Assembly: GCA_009760855.2 (NCBI GenBank)
Contig: WPIO01000079.1
Span: forward strand, 1,563,501-1,627,500
Source: Cristatella mucedo
Taxonomy: Eukaryota > Bryozoa > Phylactolaemata > Cristatellidae
DNA length: 64,000 nt
Direction: 5' to 3'
Shown here piece after piece: positions 1 to 12,894 of this stretch. Every line of letters begins with the position of its first letter. Within the stretch, counting starts at the first letter, position 1. Below the pieces are notes generated by a model, which was given only the letters and a program-made list of their open reading frames with translations, had not been told where the DNA came from and did no database searches. The position numbers were made by a program, and so were the translations under genes.

Positions 1-805
1 ACTAAAGTCTGGGTACTGTGAGAAGCATTGAGCTTGTGCAGCAGAATGTGACGCGATTTTAGCTCTGGACTTCGAGCCGAACTATAGTTGCTGCATATAA
101 GTAGAACACCTGTAACTCTCCATCGCTGTCTATTGGACTTTTTAGCGTACGGACCTGGACGTTGTTTGTTGTGCTATGGATGCCCTTTGTCACCGCTGCG
201 CCCGGCCACTGTCACTCCGCCCTCCACTGCCTTCTGGTTTCGATGCTGCACATGCAAGTAGTCCATTCAAGTGCTCACAGCTTACCGGGCATTTGTCAGG
301 GTTCGGCTGAGACTGAAACATGTAATAATGCATATACAGTCTGTCTAGGTCCGTCAGAATTTGAACGCCACCACAATCTGTGAGTACAGCCATGGGGATT
401 TGAGTGACTTAGCTGAGCTCCTGGAAAGACAAAAATTAATGAGGGGAATTTCGCATATTTCGAGTTATGCATTAAGGGTCGTTTGCGGGTGAAGAGTGCG
501 GGAAAATGATACAGGAATAGCTGCAAAACAGTGTGCAATACGTCTGTTTGTCGACCTGCCAGATTAAACCAGGAACGGTAGAGACAACAAAGAAAAGTTG
601 GTTCCTTTGCCTTAAATATACATCTGACCACAATTCTCAGCAGTTCCCTCTAAATCAAGGCAAAAAAAAGACGGCTATCTCAACGATACCGTTACACCAG
701 GCAGAAACCGTGATTTTCCGCCTTCAGAACGTCCCAAGCTGAATGGGGTTCAGGAGATAGATTTTTAAAGATATCTCTCAGCTCTATGTGCCCCATTACT
801 ATAAA
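1..805. other. Unassigned single-copy-looking DNA
   Basis: No family A or B LINE motif, tRNA-like box or convincing exon was seen in this stretch. Open frames are short (up to about 110 codons) and overlap on both strands, as expected by chance. Confidence 0.4.
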
Positions 806-946
806 AATATAATTCATTTATGTAGTGCCCCAAGAGAACCTAATCTCTATTCAGGCGTTTCACATATGCCTCGGGGCTCCAGCCCACGATCTTAGTCAGA
901 CCTTGGTCGGGGCGAGCACCTTTACCGCTAGACCACACCAGCTCGG
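806..946 (-). mobile_element. tRNA-derived SINE with LINE-A-like 3' hairpin
   Basis: Read on the minus strand, the element starts with a tRNA-like head: an A-box-like sequence is the complement of positions 925-935 and fits TRGYNNARNNG. It ends with the AAGCGCC/GGCGCTA hairpin and the AGAGATTAAG-type loop that also closes family A LINEs. About 140 bp align with the copy at 62,098-62,245 and with the + strand copy at 43,730-43,857. The B-box region is less canonical than in a functional tRNA. I infer a non-autonomous SINE mobilised by the family A reverse transcriptase through the shared tail. Confidence 0.75.
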
Positions 947-1904
947 AGCAATAGCTGAATGATCTCCAGGCTGTTCTGAGTTCTCGTTGTTTGCGACTGT
1001 ATGATCAGGTATGATATGCATGTCATGCAACTGTTTTTTCAGGTTGTTACAGTAGTCTAACGACTGTTTAAAAGGCATATAAAGTCCTCTTTGTCTGCAT
1101 CACGAATCTGAAGTCACTGCTCACCACTTGACAGTTGTAGCTGCAATGCTGTGGGTCCCCAGCGACTATCAAATGCTAGCCACCGAGAACGGTCATCTTC
1201 ATGAAAATCTGTGCACACGATTCAGTTCTACCTGATCGTTCTCAGCAAGCCTGCGATAAAGTATCATGCGATGAACTCACCTAATCTGCATTGACTGACT
1301 ACCATACACCTGGCCTTTGTGTGTGTCTGACTATCTATATCTAACAACTAATATGAACACTAGAGGTAGCGTGCCACAAAAAGTGCTACACCTAATCTAT
1401 CGACGTCAAATCACTAGACAATTGTGCTGAGCATTCAGCAAGTCAATGAAAGTGAGATTTGTTTGGCGAGGCATTTCGTTTCAATCTTCCTTTTTTTGTC
1501 GCAATTAAATTGGTTTGTCTGAAAAGTGCATGTATGGGGATTTTAACATCTTTTCTAGTCCGATTACAAAGAAAACTCAACAAACATATTATAAGCGTAC
1601 TCCTTTCATCTAAGAAGACATATTTCACAAAATAGACATGTGTCGAACGGTGCTCATTATTTCTTTCTAGCTAGCCTCTAAACACCCAGAGAGATGCTGC
1701 GATAAAATGCCTCGGATAAAGTGAAACTATTGAATTGCAACAACCAGCAGTAAATCAGTTACGTAGGCTGGTACAGAAATCTATCATTCACATTCAGTAA
1801 AACCGGCTTTCTGCTAAGAGTGCCGTCACGACGTTAGCCATGATGGAAGTTGTATTTTAGCACAACTGCTCCCCTTAGATTATATAATGGCTTAATGAGG
1901 TCGT
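947..1904. other. Unassigned AT-rich DNA
   Basis: No transposon motif or exon-like segment was recognised between the SINE and the first LINE copy. Confidence 0.4.
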
Positions 1905-3445
1905 GCTCTCACGGGCGTACTAGGACTACTGTAGATCGTATGAATTGATCCTAACAAAGGCCAAGTCTAGCTTCTATTAAAACATTATTAAATCGTAACG
2001 GAAAATACAAAAATGCTGATGGCTACGATCAACCATCTCCTTAACAGCTCCCAGGTTAGCTTCTTACCTAATCCTCCTTGTGATGATCTATCTGATTGTT
2101 TCTCAAGCTTCTTTGTCAACAAGATAGACAAGATCAGACGGTCCATTCATCTGGTAGCCACATTCCCCTGGAACAATGTCCACAAATCCTGAGCAGTACC
2201 TCAATTTCTGCATTTAAGGAGGCCTCTAGTGACCTCGTCTGGAAATTTGCATCGCAGTCGATGAAGAAAACCTTTCCTCTAGATCCTAATCCAACCGACC
2301 TGCTTCTAATATGCATAGATGTGCTGCTGACATTCACTATTAACGCTATAAATGCGTCATTAGTTTCATGTCATGTCCCAGCACCTTTCAAAAAGGCTGT
2401 AGTCATGCCGCTACTCTAGAAAGCTACACAAGACCAAAAGAACTTGAGAAACTTCCCCCAGTCTCCTTCCTACCGTTTCTACTAAAAAAATCGGAACGAG
2501 TCGTGGCAGACCGTCCTAATTCCAGAAACTTCAAACTTTTCTACTACGTTCCAGACTAGTTTTTTAGAGCTTTTCACTCCGCAGAGTCTGCATTGACTAA
2601 CTACTTAGGAATGCAGACTAAGATAAAGTCTCCCTGCTGGTTTTCCTTGATTTTTTGGTTCCTTTTGATACTATTGACCCCCAAGTCCTTCTTGAGGGCC
2701 GCTCATCTCGCCTGTTCATCATTAATCAGTACTAGACACAAGAGTATTTATGTGAATGGACAAAAATAATCAGAAGAACCTCTGAAATATAGGGTTTCTG
2801 GTCTAAAGACCTGTGCAACGAGGCGCTTCAGCTGGTGCAAAACTCTGGCTCAAGGCTTTTCGCTAGTTAACGTAGCAATTGCTATATTACTCCACTTTGC
2901 ACCGATCTGCACTAACTTCAAGTCAACCAGCCCTTCGACTTATAAAGTTGTTGCTCACTTTTAGGTTGCTTCATTCCTTGGCTCCATGCCACGTATCAGA
3001 TCTACTGCCACTTCATACTAAGCATCGCACCACTGGCATTTCGGAATTTAACTGTTTACCTACACCCAATGCAAACCACAAATCCTTTAGAGACTGTGCC
3101 TGTAGTTCGTATGCTCCTAAAGCCTGGAGCTCACTCCCGACTTTTGTCACGACATCCTCTGACTTGACCGCATTTAAAAATAAATTAAAAACACAACTAT
3201 TAATAGCGGAATTTAGTAGACCCCTGTAATTCGTCTTGTATGCGTTTATGTGTGCTGACACTGTACATGCTGTCACTAAAAACACTTACATACTGCCATT
3301 TTGCATGTTACCCCTAACCATAGTATTTTCTTCGTTTATCGATCATGCTACCGCTACTCATTCGATTGCAGTTCTTTTCAGCAAATGTAAAGCACCAAGA
3401 AAGAGATTGAGCTCTCTGGGGGCATTTTATCACGAGTATTATTAC
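1905..3445 (+). mobile_element. Family A LINE, truncated and internally deleted
   Basis: The copy begins in the linker between endonuclease and reverse transcriptase, aligning with the full-length copy from about 52,310. It keeps the stretch encoding FDTIDPQVLLEG (about 2,660-2,700), a decayed form of RT motif A (FDTIDHEVLLERL in the full-length copy). An internal deletion near 2,795-2,805 removes the YADD block, joining the region after motif A directly to the C-terminal part. The C-terminal WSSLPTFVTTSSDLTAFK stretch (about 3,127-3,180) and a decayed 3' end are present. Several stops and frameshifts make it a pseudogene. Confidence 0.88.
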
Positions 3446-3519
3446 CTCGGACTCTATGTTTGTCTCGTTTTTTTACGGTTTATGATCTCCCTCTTACCGA
3501 TTTCATCGTGAGGCAAAAC

Positions 3520-3785
3520 CTAGGTTTTCACTACTGTGCAACCTTCATGTGCTTATGATTGCTGACAATGTGCATACTGCCACTGTGCATGCTGCCACTA
3601 ACCAGGCTTACATGCTGACCCCGTGCCCATTACCCCTAACCATCTCATTCTTACTGTTTATTTAGAATGCCATCCTTGACCATGTAACGATGCATCTTCT
3701 GCTGCAAATTTAAAATGACTACAAAGAGTTCTCTAAGGGCGCTGTATGAATTTTTTTATTTCTATTAATATCGTTATTATTGACA
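3520..3785 (+). mobile_element. Family A LINE, 3' fragment
   Basis: A second 3' end lies just after the previous copy. It shows the GTGCTTATG...GCTGACA...TGCCACTAACC untranslated region, then a decayed hairpin (AGTTCTCTAAGGGCGCT) and ATT-rich tail near 3,745-3,785. No coding sequence remains. It is either a separate 5'-truncated insertion or a duplicated end. Confidence 0.8.
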
Positions 3786-4944
3786 ATATATTTGGCCATA
3801 AAATGGCCACACTTATCGGCAGATATTCCACTATGTGGAGTGAGGCTATAGCTAGATATAATCTGGGACTTGGAACTCCTCTTTTTGCATGCCGAGTATT
3901 CCTATTTCCTGAGTTAGTATATGTGTAGTCGACTCTACAATACATTCGGGTTATTTTTTATTATTCGTAATATAGTTATCAGGTGAATAAATCTAAGATT
4001 CGAGACTGAGAATCATGAAAAATAATCTTCCTTCTATTACTATTAGTAATATACAGCTCAAGTAGGCCAAACAAATATTTCAGAATGAAGAAACTGCTTA
4101 CAATTGCTGGATCTTGCTCTACCTGAATAGCGAGCAACTTTCAGCGACGGCTGACTTATGGAAAGTCTGAGTTTAGGAAAGGCATTTTCATCTATAACTT
4201 AAAGCGGCATATTACTGGCTTATTCGCCCAGCCATCTGTCGTAAAAAACAGACAATTTCAGATACTTCTCCAAAACAACGCGATCTGCATGTATCTTTTT
4301 TAAGCGAGGTTTCTAGAGACATAAAAGTATTGGTAGCAATACTAATGCTTTCCGAAGATTCTTTCGAACAGAATGACAGTGCAATTAAGAATCTAGGCAA
4401 CGTGATCGCACAGGTATAGTTACAGGAGTGAAGTATTAAAATGCTCGAAATAGAATACGCCAGCATATCTTACAGCTGGTATTGTGACTGCATTGTATGC
4501 ATATTACTTCCCTCTGTTTGATCGGTAAGATGCACAAACGGTGATTGACTTACAATCCGTTTGCATTATAGGGCGATTTTCATTCGAGCCGGTTATTTTA
4601 ATTCTGCCAGTATTTGATTATTCTTTAAAAGCATGTTATGTTTATATACGTAACTTTATCTCCAAGTAAAAAAAATATTGTGTACGTGTGCGCTATATGC
4701 AGTGACATGCATGTGGCGTGGTAGGCTGGTGGTAACTAAATCCCGGTACTTAGCCAAATAAAATAAAAGCACAGAAGTAACATGTGTCATTCTTTCCACA
4801 CATGATTTACAGTATTAGCCATATCAGCTTTCCTGTGCTGCATTTCAGGCTTTTCACTAATTCGTAATTTCTAGAGCTGAATACAGTAAAGCATTGCTAA
4901 TAAAAAGCAGCTTGACGATTATGATAGCAATATCATACATTTCT
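3786..4944. other. Unassigned AT-rich DNA
   Basis: Nothing was recognised beyond short AT-rich repeats; the open frames are below 90 codons and are not protein-like. Confidence 0.4.
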
Positions 4945-5040
4945 ATAAAGCCTGTCCAAAACTTAATCTCTTTCTAAGCATTTTGCATATGCTGTAAAGG
5001 AGGCGTGATTTCATCGTTGGCAGTCGCGTGCAAATTGTCA
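4945..5040 (-). mobile_element. Family A LINE, 3' tip
   Basis: Positions 4,972-5,010 carry AACTTAATCTCTTTCTAAGC followed by the complement of the family A stretch before the hairpin (GCTGTAAAGGA). The tip is short and degraded, and it lies just outside the next minus-strand copy. Confidence 0.55.
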
Positions 5041-5069
5041 GCAAGTATGATATTTACTGGTAATATGAT

Positions 5070-6060
5070 TAATCATAATTATAATACGCTTGATATAGCG
5101 CCCTCAGAGAACTGAATCTCTTTCTACGCACTATACGTTTGCTGCAGAGGAAGTGCTATTGAATGGTTAGTGCTACTATGCTCGATGACAGCGAGCATAG
5201 CATGATTCGCGGGAGGCCTGCACAAGGTCAGCATGGAAATATGGTCAGTAGTAGCTTGCACAGTCTCAGCACCTATAAGAACAGACGAGCTCTACTCACG
5301 TTGATCTACTAGGTCATGTGATCAATAGGTGTGCGTTCTTAGTTTCTTTATAAATCTCAGATCAGGCAATGTCTGGATGAAAGTCGGAAGTGAGTTCCGG
5401 CCTTTGAGAGCATACGAACTTAAGTTATAGACTCTGAAAGATTTGAGATTAAGATTCCGGAAAGCGTGTGGTACGATGCTTAGCCAGGTGGGAAAGTAGG
5501 TGTCATAGGTAGGCTGAAGCCAATGAATAAATGGACCTAAAAGTGAATTACAAAACCTTGAAGATGATGCGTTGCTTAACTGGGAGTTAGTGCAGGTCGG
5601 CAAGAAGTGGTGTGGCGTGGCAACTGCGACGCTCACGACAGACAAGCCCAGCTGCAGAGTTTTGCAATAGCTGTAAGCTCCCGATTGCACGTGCCGGTAG
5701 ACTAGCAAGCAGTGAGCTACAGAAGTCAAGACGGGATGTCAAAAATTCATGGACTAATTTAGATGCGATATCCCTGTCTAAACAAGACCAAATTTCAGCA
5801 ATGTTATTTAGCTGAAAGTAGGCAGAATTGGCTGTAGAGCTGAAGCGGGCGTCTAATGAAATCTAATGAAAGGTTAGTTTGAAAAAGTGTACCTCGATTT
5901 CGTATAGATTCAACAGGACATATGCTGGCAGAGCCGATTGTGAGCTTTAACCTTTCCAATGTCTGAATCACATTTGGTTTGCCCTTAGCTAGTAAGTTGG
6001 TTTCATCAACATTTGATTTAATAAAGTTAGAAAGGAGCATGCACAGTATTAGTATGCAAG
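5070..6060 (-). mobile_element. Family A LINE, 3' kilobase
   Basis: The minus-strand copy has its hairpin near 5,098-5,135 and runs upstream through the C-terminal region after the RT core. The minus-strand frame at 5,322-5,729 encodes the block starting near TSVAHCLLVYRHVQSGAYS and contains LRTH-type C-terminal residues. The region at 5,820-6,040 aligns with the part just after YADD (the LLAKGKPNVIQTLERLKLT stretch of the full-length element). It is broken by frameshifts and lacks the catalytic core. Confidence 0.87.
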
Positions 6061-6149
6061 TATTCTAAGTGGTTGCTTGCAGTGTCGGCAGGTATTGCCA
6101 CGTAAAGGAAAAATCGCAAGGACTCTTTGACTGCTTTGAGAAAATGGTA

Positions 6150-6260
6150 TGGTTTAGGCTCTTTATATGTTGTCAAATCAAGGGGTGTTGAGACGTCGGG
6201 CGGGAGTGAATTCCTGGCTTTAAGAGCGTATGAACTTAAGGCGTAGTTTTTAGGGAATTC
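6150..6260 (-). mobile_element. Family A LINE, internal fragment
   Basis: The complement of about 6,175-6,245 matches the conserved C-terminal coding block (AKAWNSLP-type, with the GTCTGACTTGACC region). It is a small, strongly mutated piece next to the larger minus-strand copy. Confidence 0.55.
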
Positions 6261-9200
6261 GAGGTAAATTCAGTGCCATTCTAAAGAATTCACATCACAA
6301 AAAATGGATGGTGCGATGCCCAAGTCTGGTTGGGAATAACCTTGAAATTGCTAGCAGTCTTTATTAGGATGGCATCCGCTCTCAACAAGCTTATAATACA
6401 CAGCCTGAGTATTGGGTATTGTTGACAAAGAAGACTTACCTGCAAATAAAATCATATCAGGCAAATAAATAGATATATGCTACTTAAAATTAATTAACTT
6501 TAAGAAAAAATGGCAACTGTACCGAAGGTTAGCTGGGCCATACTAAAAAGCATAGCGAGTGATTGCTTCTGTTGGTAATCCAAAAAACGAATAAACGTAG
6601 TAAATCCAAGCAGAACCGCAAAGTTATACAAACCTCTTTTAGCAAGCTACATCTGATTCCGACGGTTTTTACGATGCGTACCCTTTTTTTGTGGGTATTG
6701 CGAGCAGCTAAGTGATAGACAATGTGCTCTTCTGAATAACTTTGCCCGTGGGAATCTGTATAAAACTAGAATAACGGTAATGGAAGGCTCCGCGGCTGAA
6801 TAGTCTGCTCGGCCGGACGTCACGACAACGCGGCTCGGATATTTTGGTATTAGGGAACCAATATGGTAAGGTCCAAAATTTTAACATACATGCAACTCGG
6901 GGCCTTAAATCAAGTAGCACTACTACTTCCATACACTACTCGTGCCTGGTTCAACCGATTGATGTTCTGAATTATCTCACGATAGAGCCGCAGCGGGTTT
7001 CCGTTTCATCTTGGGGTCGCTCTGCTTGAAGCTCTGCGCGACATAGCTCAGGCTTCCGACAGAGGAGAACTGGCAGAAAAGCACAAGTGACATTTCGGAC
7101 ACAGGAAAAACGGGAGCGAGATTAGGCAAAAGGGTCCGCTGAGACAAAGCGGTCACTGAAATTGCGGCCCGATTTCAAGGAATATCAATAACACGAAGCT
7201 CTCGGTAGCAAAAGACACTCACGGTCACCTTTGGCAGCTATTGAATACAAAGAACTTGTGAGTCGACGAGTAATCCACCGGAGCAGCAAACCCTGACTTG
7301 AACCGGACTTATAGCAGCTCTGAACAGGATGCTCTCGCGACGGTCGATCGGGGAAGGTGGAGTAGGGCGCGCGGCTTTAAATAGCCAAGGCCAGTTTCTT
7401 GGAATCGCCGCCTGCATACCAGTGGCAGTCAGTGATCAGAGCTTCCAATCTGCAATTTAGTCGTCAGCTGGAATTCGGATACATTTCAGCACCCTTGCCT
7501 GTACCAAGTAGTGTTCTTGCCTTTGGGTGAGATATTGACGCTTAAAAGAGAACGAGGTGATAAGGAAGACGTTGAAGCCAATGTACCACCGTGCAACGGT
7601 CAAGGTCAAACTCATAATGAGCATAGAGCCTTTTTTTGAAACCTCCGCAGAGCGGACTGAGTTGCTGTGTACATATTTGCCGTGGCTCTGCCTCTAGTGC
7701 GCCACACATACGGACTGTGAAGTGAATTAATTTCATATTATGTGTAGCAACTAAACTAGTCTTCATGCCACTTTGCAAGTACTTAATGGCATCGATCGCT
7801 TATATTGCATCAATCAATAGACAGACGGAGCGGGTGTGTTACAAAAGGCTGCTGATTACCTTTAACTGGCAGAAAAACAATGAGCAGAATTTTTTTAAAC
7901 TGGGGTCGAATTATGTTACTTTTACTGTCGGGTCGAGGTCAGGTCACTAAAAGAAGTCGAGAAGCACGGAGGGAGCCGCAGGTAAAGCCGGTACGTATCG
8001 CTTCTTGACGATATTTATTATTACACTCTGTTCGTCCTCAGTTCCGCATTTTGTGTGCAGATATAACTATCGCTCCGGCTTTGCTGGTTGCACGTTGTTA
8101 GAGACTAAAAGCTAGTAGCTGTTCGTGCAGTAATTCTGTTAGAATCCACTCAACCTGACACAGCTCTAGAAAAGAATCGTCGTTTATGGTTGCTTTGAAC
8201 TTGATGCTTCCTGGCAGAGGAAAGGTAGCATGATTCATCTTTAAATCAAGTTAATTGCCATTAAGCTAGATACATCACCGATTTTGGAGTTCGTGAACTA
8301 AATGATCGGTGTATTTTAAACATTCTGCTTGCGTTCGGAAACATTGAAGTGACCCCTCATTTATGCAGTGTCAATAATATCAGAAATCATTGCTGCAAAA
8401 CAACTAATCATCTAAGTAGACAGGATTACTGGACACCGAAACGATCCTTTTGGTCAGCGACAAATTCCGTCCATATCGTTGAAAAAGAAGATTTGTATTA
8501 TCAAGAAATCACTGGTCAAAAAGCTGGGTGAATATTTCATTGAGGTTTTGTGGCTCAACACGTGAATATACGCTCTTGGCTCTAAGACGCTCAAAACCAG
8601 TTAATGTACAAACCGCTTATCTCAATCAAGCAAGTATATCAGATTCTATTTTTTTAACTGATATGCAAACAGTGTAGACATCAATGAAGCAACTTCAGTC
8701 TGAGGAAACTCGTGGCGTTTTAATTTAAGACGGATAAGTTAACCGCCCCCGTGGAAAAAATTGCGTTCTCCTCAAGCTTTACTGCCGCTGTGTAACAGGG
8801 ATGGCCAATGATTCATGGCAGCTTGGGCCGGATTAAGTACATGCGGCAATCAGTAAATTTTGAATACAGTCTTTTAGGATAACTTCAGTGGCATTAAAAT
8901 TCGTCACGCTGCTGCACCGGATTGGCCTCTAAAAAAGCATGTGGTACAAACAACGTCCATCGGAAAGTCAAAGGCCCACCATGTAAGATGGCACTTAAAG
9001 ATGTGGGAACTAAGAGAAAGTCACTTTAGTAAACTATTAGAAGCAACCGAGCACTTCTTCAACCGACAAGCTAGAACATGTGGCCTGAAAATTCGCTACG
9101 TTTTTTCTAACGCGCTTGATCCTTAATTCAATGCTACCCAACGGCAGAATTACTGGAGGTAATTTCCGTATGTCTTCAGTGATTAGCGATTAGAAAGTCT

Positions 9201-9717
9201 CATCTGAGCAGTAAGGGCGTAGATATTGAACTTACTGACACCACTACGGGTTTTGTAAACGACATTCAAATACAAACTGGTGGTCCAATCCGCCGTCTTC
9301 TTAGCTTTCGAAACGCTCGTAGGTTGGATCACGTGGTTACAAGCTCATACATCTGTGAAGCTGCCCAAAACCGGCGAGCTAGCGGCGCAGCGCTGCTTCA
9401 TTGCATCCAAGCTAGTCAATCAAAAACACAAAACCGGTTATTATCGTGAGCTACTCGAAATCGTGTAACCAGAATTGCAAGTTTTTACATGCTGTCCACT
9501 CCGACATTGCTGTCTGCCTAGCAGGGCATTTAGGTTCGCCCTCCCCGAATACCTTGCAGGTTCCTTTAGCTTTGCAATGTTAAACTAATATTTGTATGTG
9601 CATGCAAGTTTATTTCACAGTCTCTATCTGAATGTAATTTACTTACTGATTCTTCTTTTAAGCAAGGGCTCATTTTTGTTAGATGTATGTGGCACTCGTA
9701 CGCATACTTTGGTTTAC
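6261..9717. other. Unassigned DNA
   Basis: About 3.5 kb with no recognised transposon or gene. A TTTAAATA motif at 7,376-7,383 lies in a short GC-rich patch (about 7,330-7,430), but I found no matching initiator at the right distance. The open frames are 60-80 codons. Confidence 0.35.
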
Positions 9718-9742
9718 TTGCTGCTGCTGCTGCTGCTGCTGC
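9718..9742 (+). repeat. (CTG)n microsatellite
   Basis: About eight uninterrupted TGC/CTG units. It would encode leucine or alanine in two + strand frames, but no credible exon surrounds it. Confidence 0.95.
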
Positions 9743-10109
9743 ATTTTAGCAAGAGGCCACTTTCATTGATTAGGTATTTTCTTCCTGTGGTCTCAGTTAC
9801 TTTCCACTAGCTTTCGAGGTTTGGCTTGTTGTTACTCCGTGCAGCGGACACTCTCCAAATCATACCCCGTTGGCCATCTAGCTTTTAAGAAGTCGTGAAC
9901 CATATGTACAGCTTTCCGCTATCGCAATCTTTTTTATCTCTACGAACGATTGATGAGAATTTTTACCGCACACTATTTAGTTTAAATAGCTTCAGATACT
10001 CGTCTTGAAATTAAACGGGACATGTCACTTCACATTGACGACGAATAATTATTAAGCCGCCGCAATAAGAGAGATACGCCGATCTGTTTTACTTGCTTCT
10101 GGATTTGCC

Positions 10110-10470
10110 ACTAGCAATATCTGGCGTCGTTTGCGGACGAGCCAAATACGCGCATCGCAGTAGTGGAATTTCCCAGCAGCCTGTGCGCGCCCCGCTCCCG
10201 CCGACGGACGCCTTCTTCGTTACGCTACGATGCGGAGCGGGAAAATAGTGCTGTAGCGACGTGACCGCGCGCATTGGCTAGCCGCAGCGTTCGGAGGTTG
10301 CGCGATCGTCGTTGAACCACTGGCGGCGTCGGCGAGCTAACCGGACGCCCATCTGCCCACTGAGAAGCCGCTCAGCTGGGGATATCATTTCGCTAGCGGC
10401 AAATGGCTTTCGCGTACCAGCAGACAGCGGAATGTCAGCCGTTCAGCTATGCGTCCGGGCCCGAATGTGG
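10110..10470. promoter_or_regulatory. GC-rich, CpG-dense island
   Basis: This block is clearly richer in CpG than its surroundings, and it includes an inverted CCAAT motif (ATTGGCTAGC, near 10,270). Such islands often mark promoters, but no TATA/initiator pair or convincing first exon was found on either strand. Confidence 0.3.
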
Positions 10471-10644
10471 TTCGATAGCCAGCCTTACTCACCGTTCTTC
10501 TGTCCAGGGTAGTATTGCCCGGCGTTCAGTGCTTCCAGGCCCTTCGGAGACCCTCTTTGCAATGATTGGCCGTTGCAGCTTTCACTATAGCTGGCGCGAG
10601 CATTTGAAAGCATTGTCATTACCTGATAGTTTCTCTCGTTCGTA

Positions 10645-10900
10645 ATATATTTATCGCAGCATTTAGTGGGTCCGTGCGATCCGTCTTTTATATGCTTATG
10701 CGTGCTGACGATGTGCATTCCGCCAGTAACCATATTTGCATTCTGACCCTGTGTGTGTCAACTCTAACCTTGTACGGTTGTTGCCATTGAGAATGCTACA
10801 ACTAGTCGTTGGGTCATGCTTTCTTTGCAAAAAATGTAAATTGGCCAGCAGGAGACCGAGTTTTCTTAGGGTTCTATATTAATTCATTATTGCTGTTATT
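10645..10900 (+). mobile_element. Family A LINE, 3' fragment
   Basis: It starts at the GCAGCATTTAGTGGGTCC end of the coding region, continues through the TGCTTATGCGTGCTGAC untranslated region, and ends with a decayed hairpin (about 10,843-10,875) and ATT-rich tail. The YADD region is absent. Confidence 0.82.
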
Positions 10901-11085
10901 ATCTGCAAAAAATTTGAGGCAGGCTACCGAGCGTAAGTTCTACTAACCCCTGCAATTCGGGTGGGCGTGGTAGTTTCCAGTTATGCATCGCTTGCGCATG
11001 TTTGAGTGCGATACCAGGCCGGCCGTAGCTCTTGGTTACTCGTTCTCCCTCCTGCAGCGAAACGTGAATGCCCAGATGGAGATCC

Positions 11086-11087
<2 letters not shown>
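10901..11087. other. Unassigned spacer
   Basis: No motif was recognised between the LINE tail and the TC repeat. Confidence 0.3.

Positions 11088-11138
<51 letters not shown>
11088..11138 (+). repeat. (TC)n microsatellite
   Basis: About 25 perfect TC units. The repeat generates spurious Leu-Ser or Glu-Arg open frames on the two strands. Confidence 0.97.
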
Positions 11139-11140
<2 letters not shown>

Positions 11141-12289
11141 GGCTTCGTAAAAAGGCATGGCTTTTTTCCATTTCTTCATCTAATCTCTGCAGCTGCTTCG
11201 GGTTGGATTCTCGCTTCCACCGCTCGGTCTTTTACCAGCTATACTAAGTTATGCTAAATAGAGCTAGCTACAGGCGACGGAAGGAAGAGAAAGACGGTTT
11301 TCGCACCGTTTCCTTGGCCATTCGCGTGAGATGACATATTAGCATCTTGTAAATTTGCAAGGAAGTCTTGATTTTTAGGAAAACTTAAATTTATTTCTCC
11401 TGCAATAATTGTCAGTGCTTTATTTTGTATCTACCGACCTTATTTACAAAAAACCATTCTAATAGTTATGGCATCCAAATTAAGTGGATGTTCTTTCCCT
11501 AGAGCTGATTTTAAAACCATTCAAAACATAAAAATCGGATTACCATTCTCTCCCTGACTAGATTTTGAACACATAATTTAATCTACGTAATGTACTGTTG
11601 AATTGAATAAATATATTTGAAAATAAAGCAAGTTTCAATAGGCTGTCCAATTTGTAAGAAATTTGATGGCTTTCTGTTTAGTACCGAATTAATTTTGAGA
11701 CGTTTTTCTGGACCGCAAACATTGGTTTGGGTGCAGGTCTTCCTCAAACCGTCAAATGCAGTAGTAATGTAGCCGGTGTGTCAGTCTATACTCTAACTGG
11801 AGTTGTTTGAAGTTCTTTATAAGATTTTACACGCACAAAAATCTTCTTATGCAAGAGAATACAATATTGCGTAGGATTAAGCTAGAGATTACAATGTTCT
11901 ATCTTATGGTAGAGACAATTGACTCAGCGTAGTCACTCGTGTCTCTAAAGACTCACTAAAGCAGCACAACAATGACGAAATATGGGAAAAGCTAAGAAGA
12001 TGAGCCTCTATAATTCTCTCGTTATACGAAACAATTGTCCCATGAAGAAACACCGGCAATTTTTCTGCAGGAAGGCAAGACACGAGCATACTATTTGCGA
12101 AGATTCATCTGTAGCTCTCCATTTTTTCATGGCTCAAAGGCGGGAGTCAGTCTTAGGAGCTGAGCGGATCCCTGCTGGCCACTGCTGCTTCTGCGAAAGT
12201 TCAAAAATTGATATCGTTTTTTTCTCAACCACCTACCAATACCTGCGGAAGTGATAATTACCAGAATACTCCAGAAAATCATTCACCGT
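11139..12289. other. Unassigned AT-rich DNA
   Basis: No gene or transposon motif was recognised; the right end may hold further decayed family B sequence that I could not align. Confidence 0.3.
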
Positions 12290-12870
12290 CATGTAAATCT
12301 GTTTAGGGTCTGACACGGCAGGACTTTAGTTTTCATTTTTGAGTATTTTTCGAGTGAACAGATAATCCCTGGCTTTTCTAAGCTTCCGGGTGTAGACTCG
12401 GAGGAAGTCTATTAAATTGGCTAGATCTTCATCAGAGCTTTATTTCTTAAAGCGGCGTTCCAGCTTGAACTTTACGTGGCGCATATTTTTAAGGTTTTCT
12501 TCTAAATTAAATTGAATCTCCTTGACTTGTTACTCTGACTAAATTTACGCGACCATGCTCGTCAAGAGCACTTCTGCGTTCCATAGTCACTGCAATAGTT
12601 ATGGTATCGAGGCATGTCAGTCGATTTTTTGTTAATATCAAGAATCGACTGTCTCAAAAATATATTTCAAAAATGTATCCGGGTTAATTATTTTTAAGGT
12701 GTGTCACTGGCAAACTCGGAGTTACTCTGCACGAAAACAAAATAGCCTAGAACAGCAATCGACAATAAAAAATTATTCGGAATCCGGCGAGCGAGCAAAC
12801 AAGAAGGTGATGGGGCAGATATTTTAAATGATAGCGAGATCCGTGATATGACAACTGATAGGAGGGTATT
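12290..12870 (-). mobile_element. Family B LINE, 5' fragment
   Basis: It aligns with 18,045-18,640 of the longer family B copy: both share the GACTCG(G/A)AGGAAGTCT block and the stretch complementary to the endonuclease C-terminal motif LDLVI (about 12,820-12,850). This is the endonuclease-RT linker region. Stops and indels are frequent, and neither RT catalytic block is present. Confidence 0.65.
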
Positions 12871-12894
12871 TTTAATTGTTTGACTAAACATTAA

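Noticed and set aside
7376-7434. TTTAAATA with TCAGTG downstream as a core promoter
   Set aside because: The distance to the initiator-like A is about 55 bp, nearly twice the usual spacing, and no exon follows.
11006-11257. Frames running through the TC repeat
   Set aside because: They consist mostly of Leu-Ser or Arg-Glu dipeptides generated by the microsatellite.
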